From Marmoricola sp. (lineage in GTDB: Bacteria; Actinomycetota; Actinomycetes; Propionibacteriales; Nocardioidaceae), in the NCBI GenBank assembly GCA_025964795.1, contig JAOPYC010000018.1, forward strand, positions 1 through 51,341: a stretch of 51,341 nt of DNA, given 5' to 3'. Position 1 is the first letter of the stretch. Each line of letters starts with the position of its first letter. Below, one piece after another: positions 42,353-50,847 of this stretch. Below the pieces are notes generated by a model that saw nothing but the letters and a program-made list of their open reading frames with translations, did no database searches and was not told where the DNA came from. The position numbers were made by a program, and so were the translations under genes.

Positions 42353-43192
42353 TCAACCCGAAACATTTCGCAGATATCCCAGCTTCCTCAAGCCGAGGGT
42401 CCTGGAGATGTGGGCCACGATAAAAAGCCCGTCCAAGGCAACCTGCACTACCAGTCCGATACCAAGGTGTCGCGCCAAGGCGTGTCGCGCCCTTAGGACA
42501 ATGCGAAAATCCGAAGCAGGGCTGGGCGCCCGACTCATCTGTCCCTCGTGGACCCGGTACTGGATCAGGGGCGCAGGGAGCACCCGGAGCTCGCCCAGGC
42601 GGGCCATTCTCAACCAGAGTTCGTAATCCTCCATGCGGAAGAGCTGGGTATCGTACCCGCCGCTTTCTTCCCACGTAGAGGCACGAAACATCACTGAGGG
42701 ATGCATGAGTTGATTTCGGACCAGCAACCTTCGACGCAGGTCACCCTCCGAAACGACCCCCAAATCGCCTGTGACCTTGCCTTGGTCATTGATCCTTTCG
42801 GCAAGGGTCCCTACCGCAACTGCTTCGGGATGTGAGTCCAGAAACTGGGCCTGCATCCGAAGTCGTCCGGGAAGGGATCGGTCATCGGCATCGAGTCGAG
42901 CAATGAACTCGTTCGCACACGCTTGCGCCCCCACATTGAGCGCATTCGACAGCCCTCTGACACCTGTCTCCAGAATGCGCACTCGACTGTCCTTCGCCCA
43001 CGCCCGCGACAGGTCAGGTTCGACCCCGTCGTGCACGACGACAACTTCGAGACTCACCCCATCTTGCGCCAAGACAGAATTGACGGATTCATCCAGCCAA
43101 GGCCCGACACTTGCGGTTGGGATAAGCACCGAAACCCCATAGTGCTCAGGACCGGTAACCGAATCGTCGTGGCGACTAGAGATGCTCAACAT
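42353..43192 (-). CDS. GT2 family glycosyltransferase
   Basis: 279 residues with a GT-A fold. The N-terminal VSVLIPTASVGPWLDESVNSVLAQ is typical, the metal motif is LDADD, and the acceptor-side MEDYELWLRM matches the ED motif. A hydrophobic C-terminal helix may sit on the membrane. It adds one sugar to the repeat unit; which one is unknown. The start overlaps the dehydrogenase gene by 17 nt. Confidence 0.88.
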   Translation of the reverse strand: MLSISSRHDDSVTGPEHYGVSVLIPTASVGPWLDESVNSVLAQDGVSLEVVVVHDGVEPDLSRAWAKDSRVRILETGVRGLSNALNVGAQACANEFIARLDADDRSLPGRLRMQAQFLDSHPEAVAVGTLAERINDQGKVTGDLGVVSEGDLRRRLLVRNQLMHPSVMFRASTWEESGGYDTQLFRMEDYELWLRMARLGELRVLPAPLIQYRVHEGQMSRAPSPASDFRIVLRARHALARHLGIGLVVQVALDGLFIVAHISRTLGLRKLGYLRNVSG

Positions 43193-44429
43193 TGGGGCCT
43201 GAGACTCTGTGGCGGGTGTCCAGCACGTAGGTACTGGTACTTGTCACGACGGAGTAGTCAAAGGCGTCGTGATCGGTGAGGATGAGGACAGCGTCGCTCT
43301 GGTCGATCAGCTCCTGCGTGAGATCGTGGGGATCGAACCCGCTTGGAAAGGCATCCTCGAGGATGTGGGGATCGCACAATCGGAGATCGGCGCCGAGTGT
43401 CTCCAAGAGTTCAACGACTCGCAGAGCGGGCGACTCCCTGTAGTCGCTGGTGTTTCTCTTGTAGGCCAAGCCAGCGACAACGATGGTGCTGCCGGACACC
43501 GGTTTGCCCATCTCATTCAGGGCCAGCATCAGTCGGCGAACAACATAGTCTGGCATGTGGTTGTTCACGTCGTTGGCCAGCTCAACGAAGCGAAAGTTGT
43601 GACCCAAGGTCCGTCGTACTTGCCACGAGAGATACGAGGGATCTACCGGCAAGCAGTGGCCTCCGACTCCCGGCCCAGGGGTGAAACGCATGTATCCGAA
43701 CGGCTTTGTCGAAGCAGCATCAATTGCTTCCCAGAGGTCAATGTCCAGGTCCTTCGCGAAGACGGCGAGCTCATTCACCAAAGCGATGTTCACGTGCCGA
43801 AACGTGTTCTCCAGGAGCTTGGTCAGCTCCGCCTCTTTGGGCGTTGAGACCGGAACAACGGTGTCCACAAGACTCGAGTACAGATCAACAACACGGCGAC
43901 GTGCCTCAGCACCGAGCCCCGAGACTACCTTGGGCGTGTTGACGAAGGTGAATTCAGCGTTTCCAGGGTCGATTCTCTCGGGCGAGTATCCCACGTAGAA
44001 GTCAACGCCGCACTTGAGTTGACTTCCAGCCTCCAGGATAGGAACCACCAGCTCCTCTGTCGTCCCCGGATAGGTGGTCGACTCGAGAACCACCGTTGCT
44101 CCGGGAGTCAGATGCTCCGCGAGGGCGCGGGAAGCATTCTCGATATGACTCAGGTCAGGCAAGGTCTCGCGCAACGGGGTGGGCACGGTGATGACGGCGA
44201 AATCGAAGTCGTGCAGTTCGGTCATCGAGAAAGTAGGCGCATACCGGCCGCTCGCGAGAGCCGTCTGAAGCACCGAGTGATGCACATCCTCAACGTACGA
44301 CGAGCCCGATTTCAACAGGTGGATCTTCTGCGCGCTGGTGTCAAACCCGGTGACGTCGTATCCAACTTCGACGGCGCGCATCGCTATGGGTAGACCCACA
44401 TATCCTTGCCCGACGACTACAAGCTTCAT
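43176..44429 (-). CDS. Nucleotide-sugar (UDP-GlcNAc/UDP-Glc type) 6-dehydrogenase
   Basis: 417 residues: NAD loop GQGYVGLPIA, catalytic-domain motifs YSPERIDPGN, KLLENTFRHVNIALVNELA, and the nucleophile Cys in PGPGVGGHCLPVDP. The C-terminal domain contains GLAYKRNTSDYRESPA. The closest remembered pattern is the WbpA/WecC group, which oxidises UDP-GlcNAc or UDP-ManNAc to uronic acids. ATG at 44429 begins right before the conserved MKLVVVGQGYVG. Confidence 0.92.
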   Translation of the reverse strand: MKLVVVGQGYVGLPIAMRAVEVGYDVTGFDTSAQKIHLLKSGSSYVEDVHHSVLQTALASGRYAPTFSMTELHDFDFAVITVPTPLRETLPDLSHIENASRALAEHLTPGATVVLESTTYPGTTEELVVPILEAGSQLKCGVDFYVGYSPERIDPGNAEFTFVNTPKVVSGLGAEARRRVVDLYSSLVDTVVPVSTPKEAELTKLLENTFRHVNIALVNELAVFAKDLDIDLWEAIDAASTKPFGYMRFTPGPGVGGHCLPVDPSYLSWQVRRTLGHNFRFVELANDVNNHMPDYVVRRLMLALNEMGKPVSGSTIVVAGLAYKRNTSDYRESPALRVVELLETLGADLRLCDPHILEDAFPSGFDPHDLTQELIDQSDAVLILTDHDAFDYSVVTSTSTYVLDTRHRVSGPNVEHL

Positions 44430-44470
44430 CGGTCTGCCCACCGAACTGTGGGGTCCGTCCGCGCTCGCGT

Positions 44471-45394
44471 TCACGAAGACCACTCCTGCATCCACGCGAT
44501 CGTCGTAGCGAGACCTTTGTCGAGACTGACTGGCACGATGTCCGGGAACAAGCTCTTCAACAAGCTGCTATCGGCCTGGGAGTCACGTACATCGCCAGGT
44601 CGAGGATCCACATGGTCGAGCAGCATCTGCCGGCCCGTGTGCGCTTCGATGAGCGTGACTACATCAAGCAGCGTGTGGCGTGTGCCGAAAGCCAAGTTCA
44701 CGGGTTCGGGCGAGCAGACTCGACGCTCAATGGCATCGGCGATCGTTGCCACCACCGTGCCCACATAGGTGAAATCTCGGCTCTGCGTCCCATCTCCGTG
44801 AACTGTCGCGCGCTCCCCTCGCGTGGCGGCATGAGCGAAGGCCGGGATGACCGCCGCGTACGCGTGACCCGGGGATTGCAATGGTCCGAAGACGTTGAAG
44901 AATCGAAACGCCAGTACTGGCAGCCCGTAGCAAGCCTGATAAGCCAACGCATAGGACTCAGCGGCCAGTTTGCTAACGGCGTACGGGCTGATCGGGACTG
45001 GCCGCATCGACTCCACCTTCGGCAGCGTGGGATTGGCGCCATAGACGGAGGACGACGAAGCAAGGATCACGTGTGTACCCCTTGCACGCACCGCTTCGAG
45101 GACACGGAGCGTCCCTGTCGCATTCGCTTCGTGAGTCGAGACCGGATCCTTGATCGACCGTGGAACCGAGGGGATGGCCGCGAGATGAACGACTGCATCG
45201 GCATCGTGGAGCGGCTGAGAACGCTCCATGCTCAAGATGGAGCCCTCGATGAAGTCCACGTCAAGACCTGCGAGGTTCGCCGTTGATCCGCTTGAGAGGT
45301 CGTCGAACACGGTGACACGTGCCCCCGCGTCGACGAGGTGCTGCGCCAAGTTGGCACCAATGAACCCAGCCCCGCCGGTGATTGCGACTCTCAT
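44471..45394 (-). CDS. NAD-dependent nucleotide-sugar epimerase
   Basis: 307 residues of the extended SDR family. NAD loop GGAGFIG, catalytic S-S-S-V-Y-G region and Y-x3-K in SPYAVSKLAAE, followed by FRFFNVFGP and the sugar-nucleotide motif SRDFTYV. It resembles UDP-GlcNAc(A) 4-epimerases, so together with the dehydrogenase it could make UDP-GalNAcA. Of two adjacent ATGs, the one at 45394 has better spacing from AGGAG; it overlaps the GT4 stop by one base (TGATG). Confidence 0.9.
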   Translation of the reverse strand: MRVAITGGAGFIGANLAQHLVDAGARVTVFDDLSSGSTANLAGLDVDFIEGSILSMERSQPLHDADAVVHLAAIPSVPRSIKDPVSTHEANATGTLRVLEAVRARGTHVILASSSSVYGANPTLPKVESMRPVPISPYAVSKLAAESYALAYQACYGLPVLAFRFFNVFGPLQSPGHAYAAVIPAFAHAATRGERATVHGDGTQSRDFTYVGTVVATIADAIERRVCSPEPVNLAFGTRHTLLDVVTLIEAHTGRQMLLDHVDPRPGDVRDSQADSSLLKSLFPDIVPVSLDKGLATTIAWMQEWSS

Positions 45395-46578
45395 CATCTC
45401 TCCTGTACTACATTCGTGGTCGCTCGGCGGGAGATCCCGGCGCGATACAGCCGGGCGTACTGCTCCCAAAGAGCCTGGGGATTGAACAGGTCCTCGACGC
45501 GGGCGCGACCCATGCGACCCATGCCGACACCTCGATCTTCGGCCTCGCTGACTCGGCTGATCGCCGAGGCGAGTCCGTCAACATCACCGACTTTGACCAC
45601 CCAACCCGAGATCCCGGGCTCGATCGCGTCAGCACACCCCGTCGCATCCGTGGTGATGCAAGGCAGTCCTCGCGCTTGCGCCTCCAGCAGTGCGTTCGAC
45701 ATGCCCTCGCGGTGGCTCGGGAGCACGAAGACGTCAAAGGTCGCGTACTCATCCTGAACCGCACTTGTCGCCGGTAACCAGCTCGTGACCTTGGCTGCCC
45801 GAGAACGTGAAGACAACGCGCGGGACAGGTCGAAGTTCGGCTCAGATGATCCGACGAGCAAGCACTTCAGACCGGTCTGCTGCGAGACCAGCTCGATCGC
45901 ATCGAGAAGGTCTTCGATCCCTTTGTCCTTCGCCAGCCGACCCACGTACCCAACGACGAAGTCGGATTCAGTTAGTCGTCTGGCTATCCTCGCCGTCTCC
46001 CGCTCGTCCGATGAGATCTGGGTGAATCGATTGCAGTCAACGCCGTTCGACGAACCTGCTCCCAGAATGATCGACCGGTTCTCTCTGACCAGGTGAAGTG
46101 TCCGTGCCCGGTCGCGCAGACCTCGACTCACGCAGACGGTCACGTCAGCGGTTCGAGACGCAATGAACTCCATCGCCCACAGCAGGGCGAATCCCGCGCG
46201 CCACGGGCGCTGCCCTTCGACCCGAAGGCCCCGCAACAAGTAGACGACCAGATCCGGTCTGGAAAACCAGGATGCGATCGACCAGACAAGTGCTGCCTTG
46301 GGGGTGCTGTAGTTGAGAACGACCGGTCGTACCGATCGAAGGACGCCGACAGCCTTCGAGAGCGAGCGAGTGTCCTGCCAGGACCACCAACGCCGGGACA
46401 GGCGCACATCGTGCGCGATCACTCCTTCTACCTGCGCGAAGGCTTCGATCTCAGGGGTCCTCTCGCACGCCAGGTGGACTTCGAATCCGTTCTCTCTCAG
46501 GAAACCCAGCTGTCCACGCAGGAAGGCCAACGCGGTCACAGGATCCGTGACGGCGTAGAGCACAGGGACGTCGCTCAT
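45394..46578 (-). CDS. GT4 family glycosyltransferase
   Basis: 394 residues with a GT-B fold. The N-terminus lacks the usual GG loop but has FLRGQLGFLRENGFEVHLAC as in WbpH/PglA-like enzymes. The C-terminal domain has VGYVGRLAKDKGIEDLLDAI and the E-x7-E motif in SHREGMSNALLEAQARGLPCI. It likely adds the second sugar to the lipid-linked primer made by the neighbouring PglC-type transferase. ATG at 46578 precedes the conserved start. Confidence 0.9.
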   Translation of the reverse strand: MSDVPVLYAVTDPVTALAFLRGQLGFLRENGFEVHLACERTPEIEAFAQVEGVIAHDVRLSRRWWSWQDTRSLSKAVGVLRSVRPVVLNYSTPKAALVWSIASWFSRPDLVVYLLRGLRVEGQRPWRAGFALLWAMEFIASRTADVTVCVSRGLRDRARTLHLVRENRSIILGAGSSNGVDCNRFTQISSDERETARIARRLTESDFVVGYVGRLAKDKGIEDLLDAIELVSQQTGLKCLLVGSSEPNFDLSRALSSRSRAAKVTSWLPATSAVQDEYATFDVFVLPSHREGMSNALLEAQARGLPCITTDATGCADAIEPGISGWVVKVGDVDGLASAISRVSEAEDRGVGMGRMGRARVEDLFNPQALWEQYARLYRAGISRRATTNVVQER

Positions 46579-46647
46579 TCTATTTCGATGGCTCCATCTT
46601 GTTGTCACTCGTTCCCGTGGGGTGGTCCAGGAATCGCGGGTAGCCAA

Positions 46648-47268
46648 TCACTCACGGGTCCCGAGAAATTCGGGCATGGTCACATCTCCGGGAGCACTGA
46701 CGCCTGACCTCTTGACCGCAGAGACCAGAGTCTTCATCAGAATGAAGCAGTCAAGTCGAAGTCCACGCGTGTCGACGTACTCAACATCGAGTTCGAACTT
46801 CCGTTCCCAGCTGAGCGCATTCCGTCCCGAGACTTGAGCTAGACCTGTGACTCCCGGCCGAACCTCGTGCCGCCGTCTTTGCTGGCTCGTGTAACGCGGA
46901 AGGTAGTGCTCCAATAGCGGACGAGGGCCCACCAAGCTCATGTGCCCTCGCAGGACGTTCCACAGGGTTGGCAACTCGTCCAAGCTGGTCGATCGCAGCC
47001 TGGCCCCGAAAGGTGTCAGTCGGTCGGCGTCACTTATCAAGCCGTTGCTCGGATCAGGGTCGCGCATCGTCCGAAACTTGATGAGTTCGAAGACTTGTTC
47101 ATGTTGACCCGGCCGTCTCTGACGAAAGAAGACGGGGGAACCCAGCTTGTGCCGGACGAACAGGGCAACGATTGCCTGGAGGGGAGCAGTAAGGATCAGG
47201 CCGAGAACTGCAACGCCAATGTCGAGGAGGCGTTTCATCGGGTCGTAGTGAGGCCTACGCATGCTCAC
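46648..47268 (-). CDS. PglC-type monotopic phosphoglycosyltransferase
   Basis: 206 residues, the short form without extra membrane helices. One re-entrant N-terminal helix (MKRLLDIGVAVLGLILTAPL), then IKFRTM, catalytic Asp-Glu in TSLDELPTLWNVL, MSLVGPRPLL and GLAQVSGRNALSW. It transfers a sugar phosphate, often diNAcBac or another amino sugar, to undecaprenyl phosphate. It is the third such enzyme in the window. The GTG start overlaps the aminotransferase stop (GTGA). Confidence 0.94.
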   Translation of the reverse strand: MSMRRPHYDPMKRLLDIGVAVLGLILTAPLQAIVALFVRHKLGSPVFFRQRRPGQHEQVFELIKFRTMRDPDPSNGLISDADRLTPFGARLRSTSLDELPTLWNVLRGHMSLVGPRPLLEHYLPRYTSQQRRRHEVRPGVTGLAQVSGRNALSWERKFELDVEYVDTRGLRLDCFILMKTLVSAVKRSGVSAPGDVTMPEFLGTRE

Positions 47269-48392
47269 CTCACCGCTTCGGCCAGAACGTCAATCACCAA
47301 TGAAAACTCAGCGTCGCTCATTCCGGATCCCGATGGCAGCGTGAGCGATTGCCGGAACAACCGATCCGACGATCCATCGAGGGTCGCCGGAAACATGCGA
47401 TAGACGGGCTGAAGGTGCATCGGCTTCCAGAGAGGCCTGGTTTCGATCCCACTGGCCGTGAAACGCTCGTGGAGTTCGCCGGCGGTCACACCCGCAATCT
47501 CCGGGTCCACCACCAGCGCGGTCAACCAGCAGTTGTCGTTGGCATCCGAGGCGGCCCCCAAGAGTCGCATCCCCGGCTTGTTGTCCAGTAGCTCGCGATA
47601 GCTCTCGCGCCAGGCACGCCTACGTTTCAACATGTCGTCGAGCCGGATGAGCTGAGCCCGCCCAAGAGCCGCGAGAATATTGGACAAGCGGTAGTTGTAT
47701 CCGACTTCGGTGTGCTCGTAGTGCGTCACCGGCTCGCGCGCTTGGGTCGAGAGTTTGCGCACGTGTCGGGCAACTTCCTCGTCATCGGTCACCAACATGC
47801 CCCCACCTGAGGTGGTCATGATTTTGTTCCCGTTGAACGACAGCACCGCGGCCTGGCCGAAGCTCGCGCCCGGCATCCCAGCGTGAGTCGCGCCCATTGC
47901 CTCGGCGGCGTCCGCAAGAACGCGAACTCCGTGCCGGGTCGTCACCTCGGTGACAGCGGTGTAGTCGACGCACTTGCCGAGTAGGTCAACCGGGATCACA
48001 CAGGGCACGGACCTTCCGGCTGCGATCAGGTCCGTCAACGCCTCGTCGAGAAGGGTGTGACTCAGATTCCCGGACTCCAGCTCGCTGTCGATGAAGTGCG
48101 GTTCCGCTCCGACATACCGGATCGCGTTCACAGTCGCAGCGAAGGTCAAGCTGGAAACAGGGACGACGTCTCCCGGGCCGACCCCCCAGGCAACGAGTGC
48201 CAAGTGAAGGGCGGCGGTGCCAGACGAAAGCCCCACTGCGTACCGCCGACCCACGCGATCAGCGATCTCGGCCTCGAACTCGTCGAGGTCGGGCCCAGCC
48301 GGGGCTATCCAGCCGGACTCCATGGCGCGCATCACGAAGTCCCGCTCGAGCTCTCCCGTGTCGGGTGGGGAAAGCAACACTCGAAAGGTCAT
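47265..48392 (-). CDS. DegT/DnrJ/EryC1 sugar aminotransferase (PglE-like)
   Basis: 375 residues of the PLP-dependent sugar aminotransferase family. GLSSGTAALHLAL binds the cofactor, DAAEAMGA has the cofactor-contacting Asp, and the PLP Lys is in SFNGNKIMTTSGGG. Pairing with a PglC-type transferase downstream and a PglD-type acetyltransferase at 32.7 kb suggests synthesis of a 4-amino or 4-acetamido sugar. ATG at 48392 overlaps the DUF4012 stop (ATGA). Confidence 0.93.
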   Translation of the reverse strand: MTFRVLLSPPDTGELERDFVMRAMESGWIAPAGPDLDEFEAEIADRVGRRYAVGLSSGTAALHLALVAWGVGPGDVVPVSSLTFAATVNAIRYVGAEPHFIDSELESGNLSHTLLDEALTDLIAAGRSVPCVIPVDLLGKCVDYTAVTEVTTRHGVRVLADAAEAMGATHAGMPGASFGQAAVLSFNGNKIMTTSGGGMLVTDDEEVARHVRKLSTQAREPVTHYEHTEVGYNYRLSNILAALGRAQLIRLDDMLKRRRAWRESYRELLDNKPGMRLLGAASDANDNCWLTALVVDPEIAGVTAGELHERFTASGIETRPLWKPMHLQPVYRMFPATLDGSSDRLFRQSLTLPSGSGMSDAEFSLVIDVLAEAVR

Positions 48393-50179
48393 GAGCGGCT
48401 GCCGCACAGCGAAGCAACCCGCTCGACCGCGTTCCTCGACTGCATACCAGGCGTCACTACCAGCCTTGCTGGGCGGTCCTGGTCAGAGGCGGTGCGAGTC
48501 CGCCAACTCACGCGCACGGTCTCACCTCGACGTAGCTGGACGACAGTGGTGGCCACGGGACGGCCGCGGTCAACGACCGTGTCCACCTGGGTCGGAGTGC
48601 CGGCCACGCGAAACTTCGTCAACTCCCCACCCCTCGGACCATAGATTCGCACGAGGACCAACTGCTCGCCCTTGGGCGTGCCGTAGGTGCCCGGCCCGGT
48701 GATGAACGCATTCAGGTCCTGCACTGGTGGGCTGTCCTTGGTGTAGTTCAGGTCGGCCGTGCCCTCGAGTTGCTGCTGACCTTGGGCACAGGACTGAGCC
48801 TTGAGCCGCACTTTCGATCGAAGGTAGTAGGACATCTTGGATCCGGTGGCGTCGTTCAGGTAGACGCCGACCTCCGGCGTGCGACCGTCACCTCCGACCA
48901 CCTCGCCGGCAACCACCGTTCCCGAAAGCTCTCGTTGGACGGCCGGGTCGAAGTCATGCACATAGAGGCGGCCCTCGCGGGCGCTCTGACTGAACGCCTT
49001 GACCAGTTCCGTAGTGGAAGGCACGCCGCCGATGACCTTGTCGAACATGAGCCGAGCGACCTGACGGAAGAACTCATTCTGTTGCGCGTCGTCAGGGAGA
49101 CGGAAGTAGACGTTGTTGAGCAGCTCGCGCGTGGCATTGTTCGAGTCCAACTGCACGCCGCCGGGAGCAGCAACTGGTCCAGTCGCCCGCAAGAGGTAGG
49201 ACAACGTCACGGTGTCGACACTGATCACGCCGTCGAGCTGCTGATGTTTGACTCGTTTCCACATCTCGCGAATGAGCTCGGCAGTGCGCGGAAACTCTGG
49301 TGTGAAGTTGGCGTCCTGGAAGTACTCAGTGATCTGGGTGTCATAGAGACTTCGCTCAGTCGCTGATTGAGGCAGCACGGGGCTCGGGAACTGACCGATG
49401 TCCGCGGGAGCACCTTGGGCGGTCAGGCTCAACTGGCCGTGGTCAGCCGTGATCACCGAGTAGGCACCGGGAAGACCACCCGTAGCGCGGATCTCCGCAT
49501 TGTTGTCGAAGAGGACCAGATATGTTCGCGGGCCGTCCTTGCCAAGCATCGTTGGCAGCACCCGGACGGTCCGATCGGCCAAGGCCAGCGCCTTGTTGGA
49601 GTCGTCAACCTGACGCGACAGCAAGTCGTAGGAGGGACGCACCCACCGGGTCAGAGACCCAGAATCGGAATCTCGGAGGCGACTGGCTGCGGAGGACAGG
49701 CTCCTGTGAGCCTTGTCCACGACTGGCTTGAAAGCCTCCACTGCCCCGAGGTCGATCCGACCGTTACGAGGAACGAGCCGGTCCCGTAGGGCGCTGCCGG
49801 ACTCCCCCACCAGATCGGCAAGCACTCCTTGACCTAGATCGTCACCCACGACCGCCATCGTTCGAACAGCTCGTACGTCGTCTCCCACCATCGGGAGATG
49901 TGTGGCCAGCGCCCACAACGGACCATCGGTTCGGTTGTGTGCGTGCGCGACCCGCGTCTGCAAGCTCCTCAGCGCACGGCCGGCACCCGCGCTGTCCTGT
50001 GCCGAGATGTGCCGCTGCAGCTGCTGCGCGTCACTGCGTGCGGCCACCAGGTCGGCACGGGTCGCGATGGCGGACCAAAGGCCGTAGGCGATGAGGCCAC
50101 ACAAAAGCACAGTCGCCCCGAGAAACCATGCCCGACGACGCGGGCGGGATCCTCGGGGCGACCGTTCAGATCTGGTCAA
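48389..50179 (-). CDS. DUF4012 membrane-anchored exported protein
   Basis: 596 residues: a basic N-terminus, one transmembrane segment (about 18-38), and a large exported region. DUF4012 proteins have the TYLVLFDNNAEIRATGGLPGAY motif, seen here near residues 220-240, and are often found in actinobacterial polysaccharide loci; the function is unknown, possibly envelope assembly. The only start that keeps the basic tail is TTG at 50179, preceded by GGGG. It heads the long minus-strand operon. Confidence 0.85.
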   Translation of the reverse strand: MTRSERSPRGSRPRRRAWFLGATVLLCGLIAYGLWSAIATRADLVAARSDAQQLQRHISAQDSAGAGRALRSLQTRVAHAHNRTDGPLWALATHLPMVGDDVRAVRTMAVVGDDLGQGVLADLVGESGSALRDRLVPRNGRIDLGAVEAFKPVVDKAHRSLSSAASRLRDSDSGSLTRWVRPSYDLLSRQVDDSNKALALADRTVRVLPTMLGKDGPRTYLVLFDNNAEIRATGGLPGAYSVITADHGQLSLTAQGAPADIGQFPSPVLPQSATERSLYDTQITEYFQDANFTPEFPRTAELIREMWKRVKHQQLDGVISVDTVTLSYLLRATGPVAAPGGVQLDSNNATRELLNNVYFRLPDDAQQNEFFRQVARLMFDKVIGGVPSTTELVKAFSQSAREGRLYVHDFDPAVQRELSGTVVAGEVVGGDGRTPEVGVYLNDATGSKMSYYLRSKVRLKAQSCAQGQQQLEGTADLNYTKDSPPVQDLNAFITGPGTYGTPKGEQLVLVRIYGPRGGELTKFRVAGTPTQVDTVVDRGRPVATTVVQLRRGETVRVSWRTRTASDQDRPARLVVTPGMQSRNAVERVASLCGSRS

Positions 50180-50208
50180 CCCCGGTGTCGATCAGCAGGA
50201 TTTCAGGC

Positions 50209-50631
50209 TCAGCGCTTGACGCGGAAGGACTGGTTGCCGGAGAAGCTGTCCTTGTACACGGAGCCGTTGGCGGCGTAGAAGGTCGCGTTGGTGACGAAGG
50301 TGCCCTTCTTCTGGAACTTGCCGAGCGACACGCGGCGACCGTAAGGGCCCGTGTAGCGAATGGACACGCTCCGGTTGAAGCTCAGCCCACCGTTCTTGCC
50401 CACCTTGTAGACGCGGAAGGTGACGGTGCCGGCGGGGCGGGCGTTGCCAGACGCCCGGACGTTGACGGCGACGTTGAAGTTCCTCTTCCGCTTCACTGCT
50501 CCCGGCGCGGCGTACGTGACACGCGTAGCGACCGTGCCGGGGTAGGGCGCCGCGGTTGCGGTCGAGGGGACCGCGACGAGAGCGCCAAGCGCCAGCGCCA
50601 TGGTGGCAATCAAGGAACCGAGAAACTTCAT
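50209..50631 (-). CDS. Small secreted Ig-like-fold protein
   Basis: 140 residues with a signal peptide ending near ATA-AP (about residue 27). The mature 110 residues are basic and beta-rich, with PAGTVTFRVYKVGKNG resembling bacterial Ig-like repeat domains. Start ATG follows GGAG. It lies 29 nt upstream of the DUF4012 gene and may be part of the same transcript. Function unknown; it could be a wall or matrix protein. Confidence 0.75.
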   Translation of the reverse strand: MKFLGSLIATMALALGALVAVPSTATAAPYPGTVATRVTYAAPGAVKRKRNFNVAVNVRASGNARPAGTVTFRVYKVGKNGGLSFNRSVSIRYTGPYGRRVSLGKFQKKGTFVTNATFYAANGSVYKDSFSGNQSFRVKR

Positions 50632-50847
50632 CTGTATCTCCAGTATCTGGTGTCACACAAGAACAGGGAAGCCCCGACAGTACACGGCGACTGTCACCCG
50701 GGAATCCCTTTTGGACCACTTCTCAGACCGAATCCGAAACTCCGCAGTCTCGTGCAGGGTAGGTACCGACCAGTCATCTACGCTGAGCCGATTGACCGGT
50801 TGATCCGGCGAATGGCACAAAGTGCCCTCCGTGACCAAAGGACCTCT

